A stretch of 64,000 nt of DNA from Archivesica marissinica (GCA_014843695.1 CM026404.1:81451541-81515540), one strand, 5' to 3'; counted from the stretch's first letter, positions 21,685 to 32,485 are shown. Notes: generated from the letters alone by a model not told the origin. Numbers and translations are program-made.

Positions 21685-22836
21685 GATAATTTGACCACAT
21701 TTGGAACGATTTGACTTGTGCACGATTTGACCACATTTGGAACGATTTGACTTGTGCACGATTTGACCACATTTGGAACGATTTGACTTGTGCACGATTT
21801 GACCACATTTGGAACGATTTGACTCGTGCACGATTTGACCACATTTGGAACGATTTGACTTGTGCACGATTTGACCACATTTGGAACGATTTTACTTGTG
21901 CACGATTTGACCACATTTGGAACGATTTGACTTGTGCACGATTTGACCACATTTTGAACGATTTGACTTGTGCACGATTTGACCACATTTGGAACGATTT
22001 GACTTGTGCACGATTTGTTTGGTTTGTGCACGATTTGACCACATTTGGAACGATTTGACGGTGCATGTTTGACCACATTTGGAACGATTTGACTTGTGCC
22101 CGATTTGACCACATTTGGACCGATTTGACTTGTGCACGTTTTGACCACATTTGGAACGATTTGACTTGTGCACGATTTGACCACATTTGGAACGATTTGA
22201 CGTGTGGACGATTTACCACATTTGGACGATTTGACTTGTGCCCGATTTGACCACATTTGGACCGATTTGACTTGTGCACGTTTTGACCACATTTGGAACG
22301 ATTTGACTGTGACGATTGACCACATTTGGAACGATTTGACTTGTGCACGTTTTGACCATATTTGGAACGATTTGATTGTGCCGATTGACACATTTGGACG
22401 ATTTGATTGTGACGTTTTGACATTGGATGATTTGACTTGTGCACGATTTGACCACATTTGGACGATTTGACTTGTGCACGTTTGACACTTTGGAACGATT
22501 TGACTTGTGCCGTTTGACCACTTTGGCGATTTGACTTGTGCACGTTTGACCCACATTTGGAACGATTTGACTTGTGCACGATTTGACCACATTTGGAACG
22601 ATTTGACTTGTGCACTTTGACCACATTTGGAACGATTTGACTTGTGCACGATTTGACCACATTTGGAACGATTTGACTTGTGCACGATTTGACCACATTT
22701 GGAACGATTTGACTTGTGCACGTTTTGACCACATTTGGAGTTTGTTGTGGTTTGCATTTGGAACGATTTGACTTGTGCACGATTTGACCACATTTGGAAC
22801 GATTTGACTTGTGCACGATTTGACCAGATACCAATT
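21685..22836. repeat. 36 bp tandem array, about 32 copies
   Basis: The unit is two related halves: cgatttgaccacatttgga and acgatttgacttgtgc. The 36-base period equals 12 codons, so the minus strand stays open for 375 and 385 codons in two frames and the plus strand for shorter ones. The peptide repeats include NRSKCGQIVHKS. Units at both edges are near-identical. Units at about 22300-22540 carry many single-base losses. I regard the frames as repeat-encoded, not a gene. Confidence 0.93.
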
Positions 22837-22839
22837 GTA

Positions 22840-23305
22840 TATATTTAGTGTCTTAAAATAGTTCAACTGCGCATACCATTTAGGTTACCCTTTTTATTTA
22901 GTGTATGCTTCTGTTGTATAGCGTATTACCTTGATTGCCCTAGCTGACTATAATTCCTACCACTTACAGCATCTATTTAATGTAATACTCCTGCTCATGA
23001 ACACGAAATTGCATTGTGGGGAATGTCACAATTTGCATGGCACCCATTTTAATAAAACCTGCTCGAGGGTATTATTTACACACATTAATGTCTTTACTGT
23101 TATGATTTGTTACGGGTAAGCCGAGTTACGTAAATAACGGAATAAAACAAATTATCCTCGCCAAATTAAAATAATAACATTGTTCAACAATGTTCAAATA
23201 CATAAATATTAAAAGCGATGTGTTTCTATGCTGAACATCTTGTGTAGTCATAACACTAGTCTTGTAACGGATATAATGTCATGATAACAGTCTGTGTTGA
23301 ACAGC
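22840..23305. other. No feature recognised
   Basis: Single-copy-looking AT-rich sequence with no exon or repeat signal. Confidence 0.3.
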
Positions 23306-23315
23306 CAATTTAAAC

Positions 23316-23610
23316 TCTGTGTGTTTTACGTTTATTTATCGTCGCTACCGGTTGCCCATATGAGCGACGCCTCCTGAAGAGATTAGTCATTTTAGATTTT
23401 TGGAGGATAGTGCAATGATACAGACAATAGACCTTTTCCAGAGTCACATCTGGTTCTTTTACGTACACGGTGTTCAGCACCGACACGAGACATCGGTTTA
23501 AAGTCCCATCTGTATGATTGTTAATTGTATTAGTGTCAGACGGGGGATCGAACCTGCGATCCCTGGATTACCGTCCAACGTGTTACCACTGGACTACAGA
23601 TCCATCTGTT
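23316..23610 (-). mobile_element. SINE A, copy 4, full length
   Basis: Complete minus-strand copy flanked by caatttaaac at 23306-23315 and 23611-23620. Confidence 0.92.
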
Positions 23611-23949
23611 CAATTTAAACAGGGATTTGCCAACATTATCAACCTGTAAATAAAATCTATGTTATAGAGAAAAAAGTCAGTAAATGGATACAATAGTAAT
23701 ACAGTGTATACTTTGCACTATGCGCATGTACTTTGTATCTCTGAAGTTGCAGTAGACTGCTTTAGATAGCTATACATGTATATTTATTATTTTAATGTTT
23801 TATTACATTTGTATTTATTAAATTAATTGGTGTTGCATTAAAGGTCAAGTAATAAATCCCCGAAACACACCAACTAGTTGTCGTTTTCTTTGGCAAATAG
23901 TTTGCTATGACCTAGATAATTATGCAGTTGCGGTGAAGCGAACTAGTAG

Positions 23950-26390
23950 CTCGAGAAAAATTGCATTGGTGATACAATAAATCACTCCAATCCGCCTCCC
24001 CTCCACCACCATTATATGTTGTTACTGAGTTTACATGTTACTATTTTTGAAGTAAAGAAGGCAATTGATGGTGCCAAGAAGGGAAAAGCCTGTGGCATAG
24101 ACGGTATCCCTAGTGAAGTTTTACAGAACGATACGTCCGTGCTATTTTTGCATACTCTGTTTAATGTATGCTTCTCCAATGGGACTGTCCCGTCTATCTG
24201 GGGCAAATGTATTATAAACCCGATACCAAAACCCTCAATGACGGATTCAAGAGATCCCCTGTCTTATAGGGGCATAGCACTGGCCTCAGCCATGTACAAG
24301 ATTTATTGTAATATTTTAAACGCCAGGCTAAGTTGTTGGGCTGAACATAACGATAAGATCGCAGATGAGCAAAACGGTTTCAGAAAGAAGCGTAGTACCA
24401 TAGATCACTTATCCACTTTGACCTCTATTATTGATACAAGAAAACAAGTTAAAAAAGCCACATTCTGTGCCTTTATTGATTTTAGTAAGGCGTACGATTT
24501 TATTAACAGAGATAAATTGTGGAAAAGACTCAATGAAATTGGAGTTGCCGGTAATATGTGGCGAGCTGTTAAGTCTATCTACTCATCTGTGTCGTCATGT
24601 ATTAGGGTAAACTCTTTTAAGACTGATTGGTTTGATGTTAATTGTGGTTTAAGACAGGGGTGCATTCTATCGCCGCTTTTATTTAATTTGTACATTAATG
24701 ATTTAACGATATTTTTGAAATCATTAAATATCGGTGTTAATGTCGATAATGACTGTATAGGTATTCTATTGTACGCGGATGACATTGTCCTACTAGCAGA
24801 AAACCAACTTGATTTGCAGAGATTATTGAATGCTTTACATGACTGGTGCAATATAAACGATATGTTTATAAACAGGGATAAAAGTAGAGTTGTCCATTTT
24901 CGTCCTGCTTCTATGCCAAGATCTGATGTTATTTTTAAATGTGGTGTTAATGTTCTGGAAACTATAGGTATATATACTTATTTAGGAATTGTTTTGAGTG
25001 AATACCTTGACTTCAATGTTACTGCAAAATGTGTTGCTCAAAGTGCAAGTCGTGCATTGGGACTGCTCATTGCTAAATGTAAGTTAGTTGGGGGTGTACC
25101 ATATAATGTTTTCTCCAAATTGTATGACTCTGTTGTCTGGCCTGTGATTGCTTATGGCGCCCCGGTTTGGGGATATAAAGCGTTTTCATGCATTAATGCA
25201 ATCCACAATCGTGCCATGCGTTTCTTTCTTGGTGTTGGGAAATATTCTCCCAATGCAGCTGTCTCCGGGGAAATGGGTTGGCAGCCGCCAGTTGTGCGAC
25301 AATGGAAGCACATATCTGGGTTTTGGGCACGCTTAGCTAATACCGACAATTCCAGATTAAATAAGCGAGTTGCACTATGGGCGAATGCTAAATCTACAAG
25401 TTATAAAAACTGGTTTTATTATGTCAAGAGACAGTTTGCAGACATTACTTTGATGGATTACTGTAACCTATCTATACCTATACATAAGCACAATTTAGTA
25501 GATAGTGTGGAAAATGCGGTAATGGAGAAATATGTTACTGACTGGTCCACCTCTATTAACAGTGTGATAGGTGTTTCTGGACGTGGTCGCAATAAGCTTA
25601 GAACCTACTGTACATTTAAATTTAAATTTCAAACAGAAGTATATTGTAAAATGATTTTACCCACACGTCACAGATCAGCATTATGTAAATTTAGATGTGG
25701 AGTTGCTCCATTACGCATAGAAACCGGAAGGTATGAGAATTTACCACTTGATGAACGTAAGTGCCCTTTCTGTAATGTATTAGAAGACGAAAGTCATGTA
25801 TTATTAGAATGTTCACTGTATGATGATTTGAGAGCTGTTCTCTTAGAGAAAGCCTCATTATATGAAAATGACTTTCGGAACAAACCTGTATCCGACCAGC
25901 TTAGAATTATTTTTACTACTATACCTCTGATTAGAATTGTTGCCACAACCTGTTTTTATATTCTTCAAAGACGATCCTTTTATTTATGTAAATAATGTAT
26001 CCATTTGATTTATTGATTGTGTGTCTCTTATCCATTCCGAGAAACAGCTGCTAATTAGTTCAACCGCGATCTGATCGAGGTTGATAACTGATATTTTAAA
26101 ACATTTCTTAATTGCGCATTAGTGCTTTTTTTCCATTTCAGTATTTCAAAATTTCTGGTTTTAGTAAGTATTTAATTTTCAATTAGCGACTGTTCCCCGG
26201 TTTTAATATGTAAATATAATAATATGTCGTTAGACTGTGATAGTTTGATTATCTGTGATTACATTAGTCTCTTATAATTCTTTTATAATGAATGGTGTTG
26301 TACTATGCCACGATAATTTGTTGTGTATATTTTATGTATTGTACAACGATGAGACTGAAATAAAGAATAAATCTGTTATGTTTTATTGAC
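23950..26390 (+). mobile_element. 5'-truncated non-LTR retrotransposon (LINE), jockey/CR1-like
   Basis: The element holds one long reverse transcriptase frame followed by about 390 bases of 3' UTR ending in overlapping poly(A) signals (gaaataaagaataaat). No endonuclease domain or ORF1 is present upstream. The frame has a stop at 23947-23949 and unrelated sequence before it, as expected from 5' truncation during target-primed reverse transcription. The left edge is approximate. I could not identify a target duplication. Confidence 0.85.
24016..25995 (+). CDS. LINE reverse transcriptase, C-terminal part of ORF2
   Basis: The product would be an RNA-directed DNA polymerase that copies LINE RNA at a nicked genomic site. 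The 659 codons are uninterrupted. Near the start, GKACGIDGIPSEVL is the RT0/RT1-type entry. AFIDFSKAYD at about 153-162 carries the first catalytic Asp (D155). GLRQGCILSPLLFNLYIND begins at G211. YADD at 253-256 gives the other two catalytic Asp residues, followed by the TYLGI thumb-side motif. Near the C-terminus, C583, C586, H594 and C599 form a CX2CX7HX4C zinc motif typical of jockey/CR1-type ORF2 proteins. The apurinic endonuclease domain, normally N-terminal, is absent, so this is a partial ORF2. The ATG at 24016 is only the first in-frame Met after a stop at 23947; a native ORF2 would start far upstream. Absence of stops and frameshifts suggests a fairly recent insertion. The exact clade is uncertain. 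Confidence 0.93.
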   Translation: MLLLSLHVTIFEVKKAIDGAKKGKACGIDGIPSEVLQNDTSVLFLHTLFNVCFSNGTVPSIWGKCIINPIPKPSMTDSRDPLSYRGIALASAMYKIYCNILNARLSCWAEHNDKIADEQNGFRKKRSTIDHLSTLTSIIDTRKQVKKATFCAFIDFSKAYDFINRDKLWKRLNEIGVAGNMWRAVKSIYSSVSSCIRVNSFKTDWFDVNCGLRQGCILSPLLFNLYINDLTIFLKSLNIGVNVDNDCIGILLYADDIVLLAENQLDLQRLLNALHDWCNINDMFINRDKSRVVHFRPASMPRSDVIFKCGVNVLETIGIYTYLGIVLSEYLDFNVTAKCVAQSASRALGLLIAKCKLVGGVPYNVFSKLYDSVVWPVIAYGAPVWGYKAFSCINAIHNRAMRFFLGVGKYSPNAAVSGEMGWQPPVVRQWKHISGFWARLANTDNSRLNKRVALWANAKSTSYKNWFYYVKRQFADITLMDYCNLSIPIHKHNLVDSVENAVMEKYVTDWSTSINSVIGVSGRGRNKLRTYCTFKFKFQTEVYCKMILPTRHRSALCKFRCGVAPLRIETGRYENLPLDERKCPFCNVLEDESHVLLECSLYDDLRAVLLEKASLYENDFRNKPVSDQLRIIFTTIPLIRIVATTCFYILQRRSFYLCK

Positions 26391-26601
26391 TGATCTCAAC
26401 TCATTTATGTTTGCTCTCAAGGCGGAAATTAACCCACCTTTGATTTAGATTTGTAAATATGTAGATTAGCTTAGGTAAACTTGTATTTCTTATTTGGAAA
26501 AATAAAGCGTCGTTTAAGGTGAGTGACAGTTGTCATTCAATTTAAATGAAATTGTCACACATGCATGTGTTATTTGCAAGTTATTCATAATCTATATCCA
26601 A

Positions 26602-26847
26602 TGATCGCAGGTTCGATCCCCCGTCTGACCCTAATAAAATTAACAGTCTTTCAGATGGGACGTTAAACCGAGGTCTCGTGTCGGTGCTTTACACCGTACA
26701 CGTAAAAGAACCAGAGGAGACTCTGGAATGGGTCTCTGTCTGTATCATTGCACTATCCTCCAAACTCTAAAATGACTAATCTCTTCAGGAGGTGTCGCTC
26801 ATATGGACAACCGGTAGCGACGATACATAAACGTAAAACACACATAC
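26602..26847 (+). mobile_element. SINE A, copy 5, head truncated
   Basis: Begins in the head at gatcgcaggttcgatcc and runs through body and tail. It abuts family K, and the SINE-plus-K unit recurs in inverted orientation at 49014-49540. Confidence 0.9.
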
Positions 26848-26854
26848 ATATCAA

Positions 26855-27168
26855 ATGAACACTGATCCACTGTGAATAGTTGCTGGACAGGGTTATATGC
26901 CAGGGTAAGGACTCAGAAATGTGTGTAACATAAATAATTCCGAAATAATTTGAATAATTCGGAATAATTCGAATAATTAATTGCTATCAGTGAAATATGT
27001 TAAATGCGATCTAAAAACAAAAGTGAAAGTAGGAATTTCCAAACGGTTAACACGTCCCTTAAGGGACATTGCTAATTACTCGAGTCATCTATACAGTGGT
27101 CGTAATCGTGTGATACTGCCGTTTAGATGTAGTGTAGTCCGTCAGATTAGTCGGAACATAAATATGTG
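26855..27168 (+). repeat. Family K repeat, copy 1
   Basis: The reverse complement of 49014-49253. Landmarks are gatccactgtgaatagttg, ggttatatgccagggtaag, the short gaataattc repeats, and ttaacacgtccctt. It includes a small palindrome, cccttaaggg. Confidence 0.85.
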
Positions 27169-27365
27169 CACGTAAACAGGATGAGCTATAATGTTAAATG
27201 TGTACGAAAAGACGTTGTGATAATTGGTAACACATCTTTATTCATGGTACACATGCTGCTTTACCCATTATTTCAGAACGTGTTTATATAAATTTGTCAT
27301 GTCAATATATATACTACCACATTTATTTATTAGTTGAAATACTCAGTTTTTGTGGCAAATATTAT

Positions 27366-27380
27366 GGGGGGGGGGGTGGG
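27366..27380. repeat. Guanine homopolymer tract
   Basis: A run of eleven G, then T, then four G. Length is likely to be uncertain in the assembly. Confidence 0.8.
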
Positions 27381-27670
27381 GAAACAATATAATATGAAAT
27401 TACACTGTAGATATTTTCAGTTTGCGCAATCGATGCAAAATAAATAAAGCTTAAAGCAGTTTTCACCGATTTAGTGTCTCTCACTAAAGACGATCGCTAT
27501 GCAAATATTCAAATATGTGTGTGGTTTGACACTGTAGTTCACTGGGAATAGCCTTAGTTTATCCTACTTTAATTCCCTTCTATGGCTCTGGTTGACACCC
27601 TGTCACGTGGGTCACACTCACCGGTATACACGACTGTGCGCACTGCATATATGCTACACTTCATATTTAG

Positions 27671-27880
27671 TTAATACAAATTTATTTGAGCTCGATTGCG
27701 AAACAAGTTCATACAACTTATATTAATCACTCTCGAGATCTCATTCATGATGGAATCCATCGTCACGAGGGGAGAGAGAATAGGCAACGTGGAATATAAA
27801 TACCTTGCCTACGGGCAGACTCGTAACGTCTCCACGGTGGGGCGCGAACTCTGCTACCACTGTGCTATCATGACTTTCAC
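27671..27880 (-). mobile_element. SINE C, copy 4
   Basis: Standard tail and body. The head has a deletion that removes most of the anticodon arm (gcgaactctgctaccac on the plus strand). Confidence 0.86.
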
Positions 27881-27978
27881 ATACTATTTGTAGCTATGTT
27901 ATTATCCATACCAAGAATGCTCTGTCTGGTTCTTTGACATTTTTAAATTACGTAATATTCAAACTCTCCAGATTTTAT

Positions 27979-28205
27979 AAAGTTTAAACTGTATTTATTT
28001 TACAACGATCGCAAAGCAAGCTTAAACAACTTATATTAATCACTCTCGTTGGCGCAGAAGAAAGCTTATGTGTGGTCATTCGTGTGGGATGAAACCGGAG
28101 TACCCGGAGAACACCCACCTGTCTTTTCTGGCGACCACCGTACCATCTCGCATTCTTCCCGGTCCGAGGATCGAACGTGCTAACCACTACGCGAATCGGA
28201 CAGCC
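27979..28205 (-). mobile_element. SINE D, copy 2
   Basis: Complete tail and body, ending in the head start cgaatcggacagcc on the plus strand. The anticodon part of the head is deleted. Confidence 0.86.
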
Positions 28206-28206
28206 A

Positions 28207-28378
28207 AATATACATATTTTATTGGTGGAAGACGACCCCGAACACCCATACACATGCAGAAACGACCGACCATCTGCAAGCCAGTTTGGTAGCTCTCTCA
28301 CGTCAAGGAAGTCGACTCTCCCATTGGGATTCTAACATACAGCTGGGATGTGCAAGTGATTTGGCCACGGAGGCCGTA
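28207..28378 (-). mobile_element. SINE E, copy 2, decayed
   Basis: Plus-strand order: tggtggaagacgacccc, accatctgc, gggattctaacatacagc, and ttggccacggaggccg. This is the reverse of the E body and head. It abuts SINE D directly. Confidence 0.65.
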
Positions 28379-28602
28379 GGTTACATAAGAGTATTTATCT
28401 CTTTGTTTTAGTTTGTTTTAGCTAATGTCGCGTTAACTACGAAATATCGATGTGCCTCAATTCCAAACATTTAGTTTCCATACATTGACTTCGTGAGTTC
28501 ATTGGGAATAACCGTGTCGGGTCGACGAACAATACAGTTACAATAAATTGATGGACTACCAACTGTAAATAAACAATTGCATGTAGTATGTGCATGTGCT
28601 TT

Positions 28603-28860
28603 AGTCCGCCTCCGTGGTCGAGTGGTTAAGGTCGCTGACTTGTATACCACTGTAACCTATCATCTCTGATGGTCACGGGTTCGAGCCCCGCTCATACCGT
28701 GTCTCATTTATATGAAAAAGTTGGCAGTTTCTTACGGAGGTTGGTGCACCAAGTACTGGTTAACCGCTGGAGCCTGTCCAGGAAAGGTGTTGTTAGGTAA
28801 ACTGCCCGTCGCTCAAATGGGAAACCGGTAGCGACGTTAAATAAACTTAAGTAAAAAAAA
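28603..28860 (+). mobile_element. SINE B, copy 4, short (A-type) tail
   Basis: Full-length, from gtccgcctccgtgg to a poly(A) tail after aaataaacttaagt. Flanked by atgtgcttt at 28594-28602 and 28861-28869. Confidence 0.92.
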
Positions 28861-28869
28861 ATGTGCTTT

Positions 28870-29412
28870 GGTATTTCTCCAGGAGGCATATTGTCCAATG
28901 CCCCTGGGTTAATAATAATTATTAATAGAGTTAATTTACAAATAAAGCTGGGTCGTGTTCGCTATCGTGCTTCCAGTATGACATCACATACGGCGTCCCA
29001 GTACAAATCCGTTGATATGTGATGATATGATGCTGTATGATATTAATATCACTGTTAATATACTTTGCAAATATGGAAGATTTATGCTAGAATAATTGTT
29101 TTAAGCTTACACGTGTGCAAGTTATACTTTGATTGAAGAGACACGTCGATACATATGATTAATTGTCACGAAAGCCTCCAGAAACATTGTATATTACTAT
29201 TATATGTGAAGTATTTGAACATACTGAAATATATATGTATGGACTTATTGATTTTGTTTATGTTTATTATATTATTATTATTTGTCGGGTTTTAGAAACG
29301 ATAAATAAACTTAAATAAACAAAAAATACCCAAAAAACCCTCAGGGTAAGGTGGATGCACCGGAAGATGCTGAACTACAGATATCCCTCGGATGTTAGTG
29401 GGGAATAATGTT
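28870..29412. other. No gene; SINE-tail-like piece near 29285-29330
   Basis: The phrase cgggttttagaaacgataaa followed by ataaacttaaataaac looks like joined remnants of SINE A/B tails. The rest is unrecognised. Confidence 0.35.
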
Positions 29413-29414
29413 AT

Positions 29415-29673
29415 ATTTATATTTCGGGTTTTACGCCTGCATCAGCACCATTTCGGGCTATATCGCCGGCGGGCAGTTTACCTAATAACACCTTTCCTGG
29501 GCAGGCTCCAGCGGTTAACCAGTACTTGGTGCACCAACCTCCGTAAGAAACTGCCAACTTTTTCATATAAATGAGAAACGGCCTGAGCGGGGCTCGAACC
29601 CGTGACCATCAGTGATGATAGGTTACAGTGGTATACAAGTCAGCGACCTTAACCACTCGACCACGGAGGCGGA
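29415..29673 (-). mobile_element. SINE B, copy 5, long tail, full length
   Basis: The long tail, body and complete head end at ccacggaggcggac on the plus strand. Head bases are close to consensus. Confidence 0.92.
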
Positions 29674-29699
29674 CATGTTTATTATTGCAAAGCAGATTT

Positions 29700-29942
29700 C
29701 GTTGATTGTTTTGGTGGTCTAACTGTGTACCAACAGTTTGGGTAATATGGTGACTTTCCAGCTATTATTGTTGGATGAAGACCCCACCCGGGTGTCCCTC
29801 CGAGCAGTACTGCACGCACGGGCAAGCACCCGGGTAGAACCACCGCCGCCCTACCGCAAGTACCCCCAGTGGGAATCGAACATACACTGAGGGGTAAATA
29901 AATCGAAGTCAGCGAATTAACCACTCGGCCAGGGAAGTCCCC
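29700..29942 (-). mobile_element. SINE E, copy 3, best-preserved
   Basis: Read on the minus strand: head ttccctggccgagtgg, B-box region tgtatgttcgattccc, then a body with cccgtgcgtgcagtactgc and ggtcttcatccaacaat. This copy shows the E body as a single unit, which is repeated seven times at 10338-10810. An 80 aa minus-strand frame here is a shadow. Confidence 0.8.
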
Positions 29943-30148
29943 TAGCTTATACAGATCAACGAATACTTTGCATATTTAAGCATTGAGCTAAATTATTACA
30001 TACAGGGGCGTATCCTAGCTGAATCTGAGTTCTAGGGGGCATGGTCAGAGGGATTAAAGCATGTGTTGACGCGACATAAGGAACGATTCTTTCATCATTT
30101 AAAAAAGTAATGAAATCTAAAACTAACCAACTGGCCCGTGGAAGATCA

Positions 30149-30300
30149 GTGGTTCTACATCTACCTGGGTAACCGTCCATGTCGGAAATACTGCTCGAAT
30201 GGACACTCGGGATCTTACTCCACCATCCAATAGTAGCTGGAGGGTTGCACTATGATCAATGCTTGCAATGCAACTGTACAACCCAAAACAAACTTAAAAA
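30149..30300 (+). mobile_element. SINE E, copy 4, head missing
   Basis: Starts in the body at agtggttctacatc and carries gtccatgtcggaaatactgc and ttactccaccatcc, ending in an A-rich tail. Confidence 0.72.
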
Positions 30301-30352
30301 GTTTAAACTTTATTTATTTTATAACGATTGCGAAACAAGTTCCAACAACTTA
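30300..30352 (-). mobile_element. SINE D tail fragment
   Basis: Plus-strand order is tttaaactttatttatttta, then cgattgcgaaacaagttc and aacaacttata, as at the start of minus-strand SINE D copies. It lacks a body and head. Confidence 0.7.
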
Positions 30353-30416
30353 TATATACACTATTACAGTAATCTTAAAATATGTCCATGGCGCTGTTTC
30401 TATCTTCACGCTTTTA

Positions 30417-30592
30417 GTTTATACACATTCATTTAGCTCGAATGCGAAACAAGTTCTTACAGCTTATATTAATCACTCTCGAGACCTCATTCCTGATGGA
30501 ATACATCGCCACAGGGAGAGAGTAGTGGCAACGTGGAATTTAAATGCCTTGCCGTTAAAAGTGAATGCGCTACCACTGCGTTATCACGACTC
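30417..30592 (-). mobile_element. SINE C, copy 5, internal deletion
   Basis: Tail and body are normal to aaatgccttgcc. About 55 bases, including the B box, are missing before gaatgcgctaccactgcg. Confidence 0.82.
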
Positions 30593-30729
30593 CATGTTAT
30601 TGATACAAACAACCAGTGTGCATACATATTTGTTACTATTAGCGCGGAAATATAATCTGTTTCCGCCTAATATATTAGTACCATCCTGTAGAAATCACTT
30701 AGAGCTGAATCTGATAAGCACAGTGGTAA

Positions 30730-30865
30730 TTCACGTGCACTTAGTGGGCTACTCGCCGTATAATGACTCTTGTTTGCGATTGTGATACATGGAAACATAT
30801 GCCACCGTAGCCAGTAAACAACACTTTTGTGTCAAGAAGTGTCTGGGGACGTTATAATTTACGCG
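30730..30865 (+). repeat. Family P dispersed repeat, copy 1
   Basis: Aligns with 55690-55805. Shared phrases are tataatg, ccagtaaacaa, tttgtgtcaa and gacgt. It may be the 3' part of an E-related element. Confidence 0.5.
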
Positions 30866-31023
30866 TTTGTACCAAGGGTTAAACATCAGCAACAACTCTG
30901 GAAACGTATGTATAGCATCATTTCAGAGTGATTTGATTTTGATACGCTATCGTATCTTATATTTCCTGAATTCTAATAAATGATTTAACCATATTTTATT
31001 GCTTATATATACATGCATATAGA

Positions 31024-31179
31024 TAGCCTGGATGCCAGTCTGTCGATTTTTCACTTTTTAGCTTCTGGTAAAATGTTGATATGATCAGAAACTCAATACG
31101 GCCCAATTAATAGTCTCGGTGTTAAAATATATTTATTTGACTGACCAGGCCAAATTTATCGACGCCTGTTACCAGGCTA
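31024..31179 (+). repeat. Short dispersed repeat with inverted ends, copy 2
   Basis: Reverse complement of 668-813, bounded by tagcctgg and ccaggcta. Confidence 0.6.
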
Positions 31180-31189
31180 GCATACACAA

Positions 31190-31265
31190 TATTAATACAA
31201 CATAACAAGGGCAAATGGGTTGGGCAACAAGTTCTAACAACATTACATTAGGCCCTTCCCAGTAA
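31190..31265 (-). repeat. Family G repeat, copy 3
   Basis: On the plus strand it reads gcaaatgggttgggc, caagttctaacaac, aggcccttccc, the reverse of the G core. Confidence 0.65.
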
Positions 31266-31328
31266 TGAAATTTATACAGAATTATATAACTGGCGACATA
31301 CAGTTGATTAACTTGTACAAAGTTCTAA

Positions 31329-31575
31329 TATATACTCACACGAAAAAGAAAGTGTGCGCCTGGTTTGGTTAGAGGGAGAATTTTACACTTATATAGATCT
31401 ATGGAAGCAAAATATAGGCAAAGTTGGTATCAAAATGTACAAAACTGTATTGGCTACACAATGTTTTACTCTTAATTGAAATTGTTAATTATCAGAACAC
31501 TGTTTTACGTGTGAATATAAGTATAACAGTTTCCCTCTAATCAAGTACACACTTTCTTTTTCGTGTGAGTATATA
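31329..31575. mobile_element. Inverted-repeat DNA element, 247 bp
   Basis: 28 bp perfect inverted ends, tatatactcacacg... with aaaaagaaagtgtg following, at 31329-31356 and 31548-31575. The symmetry continues imperfectly inwards (gttagaggga / tccctctaa). No coding capacity. The TA-rich edges hide the exact target duplication. It is a MITE by structure. Confidence 0.82.
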
Positions 31576-31579
31576 AAAC

Positions 31580-32124
31580 GTAATTGTATGCGAGTGTCTA
31601 ACTTTTTATGCCAGCAATGTTAATAGAGCATGCTCAAAGTGATGTAAACACATAGATATGGAGGATATTTGTAAGATAGGATTTTATTTCAGCGTGTTAT
31701 CACCGAAATTTGTACTTTTACCACTCCTATCTTACACTAATAAACACCACTCTTCTTTTTCTTTCCAATTTCCAATGAGTTTGGCTAATAAAACAGTTGT
31801 TATCAAATTTAATTTATTATAGCTGGCCCTGTCGGTAGCCTCATTTCACTACAATCCACAACCGCGCACAATGACGTACGTTAGTGTGAACGTCCATATT
31901 AAGAAATAGTTCCGGTATAATTTTCAAGTTAGTTTCTGTTTGCTGTCATAAATAATAACTACAGACAAAACAAATGCATTAGTATATAGTACTTAAAGCG
32001 ACACCACATCAATGAAAATGCAAATTTCTGCAGAATGTAATTTCCAAATATTGGCTTCAAAAACTGAGTATTTCAACTAATAAATAAACGTCGCATAGAC
32101 AGTATATATATTGTAAATGATGAT
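31580..32124. other. No feature recognised
   Basis: AT-rich sequence without a repeat or exon signal that I can support. Confidence 0.3.
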
Positions 32125-32485
32125 TTTGTCTTTATGTTATATAATTGTTTGTCTTTATGTTATATAATTGTTTGTCTTTATGTTATATAATTGTCTTTAT
32201 GTTATATAATTGTTTGTCTTTATGTTATATAATTGTCTTTATGTTATATAATTGTTTGTCTTTATGTTATATAATTGTCTTTATGTTATATAATTGTTTG
32301 TCTTTATGTTATATAATTGTCTTTATGTTATATAATTGTTTGTCTTTATGTTATATAATTGTCTTTATGTTATATAATTGTTTGTCTTTATGTTATATAA
32401 TTGTTTGTCTTTATGTTATATAATTGTTTGTCTTTATGTTATATAATTGTTTGTCTTTATGTTATATAATTGTTTGTCTTTATGT
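32125..32485. repeat. Mixed 19/23 bp tandem array
   Basis: Units are tgtctttatgttatataat with or without an extra tgtt. The two lengths alternate in the middle and the 23-base form dominates at both ends. It encodes a 92 aa repeat-derived frame. Confidence 0.93.

Noticed and set aside
21666..22834. 375 and 385 codon minus-strand open frames
   Set aside because: They come from a 36 bp stop-free tandem repeat. There is no domain, no splice context, and the peptide is only the repeat.
21685..22836. CRISPR array
   Set aside because: The units are contiguous with no unique spacers, and the context is eukaryotic.
24579..24851. 90 codon minus-strand frame
   Set aside because: Antisense shadow of the reverse transcriptase.
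30252..30785. 177 codon plus-strand frame
   Set aside because: Runs through SINE E, SINE D and SINE C fragments.
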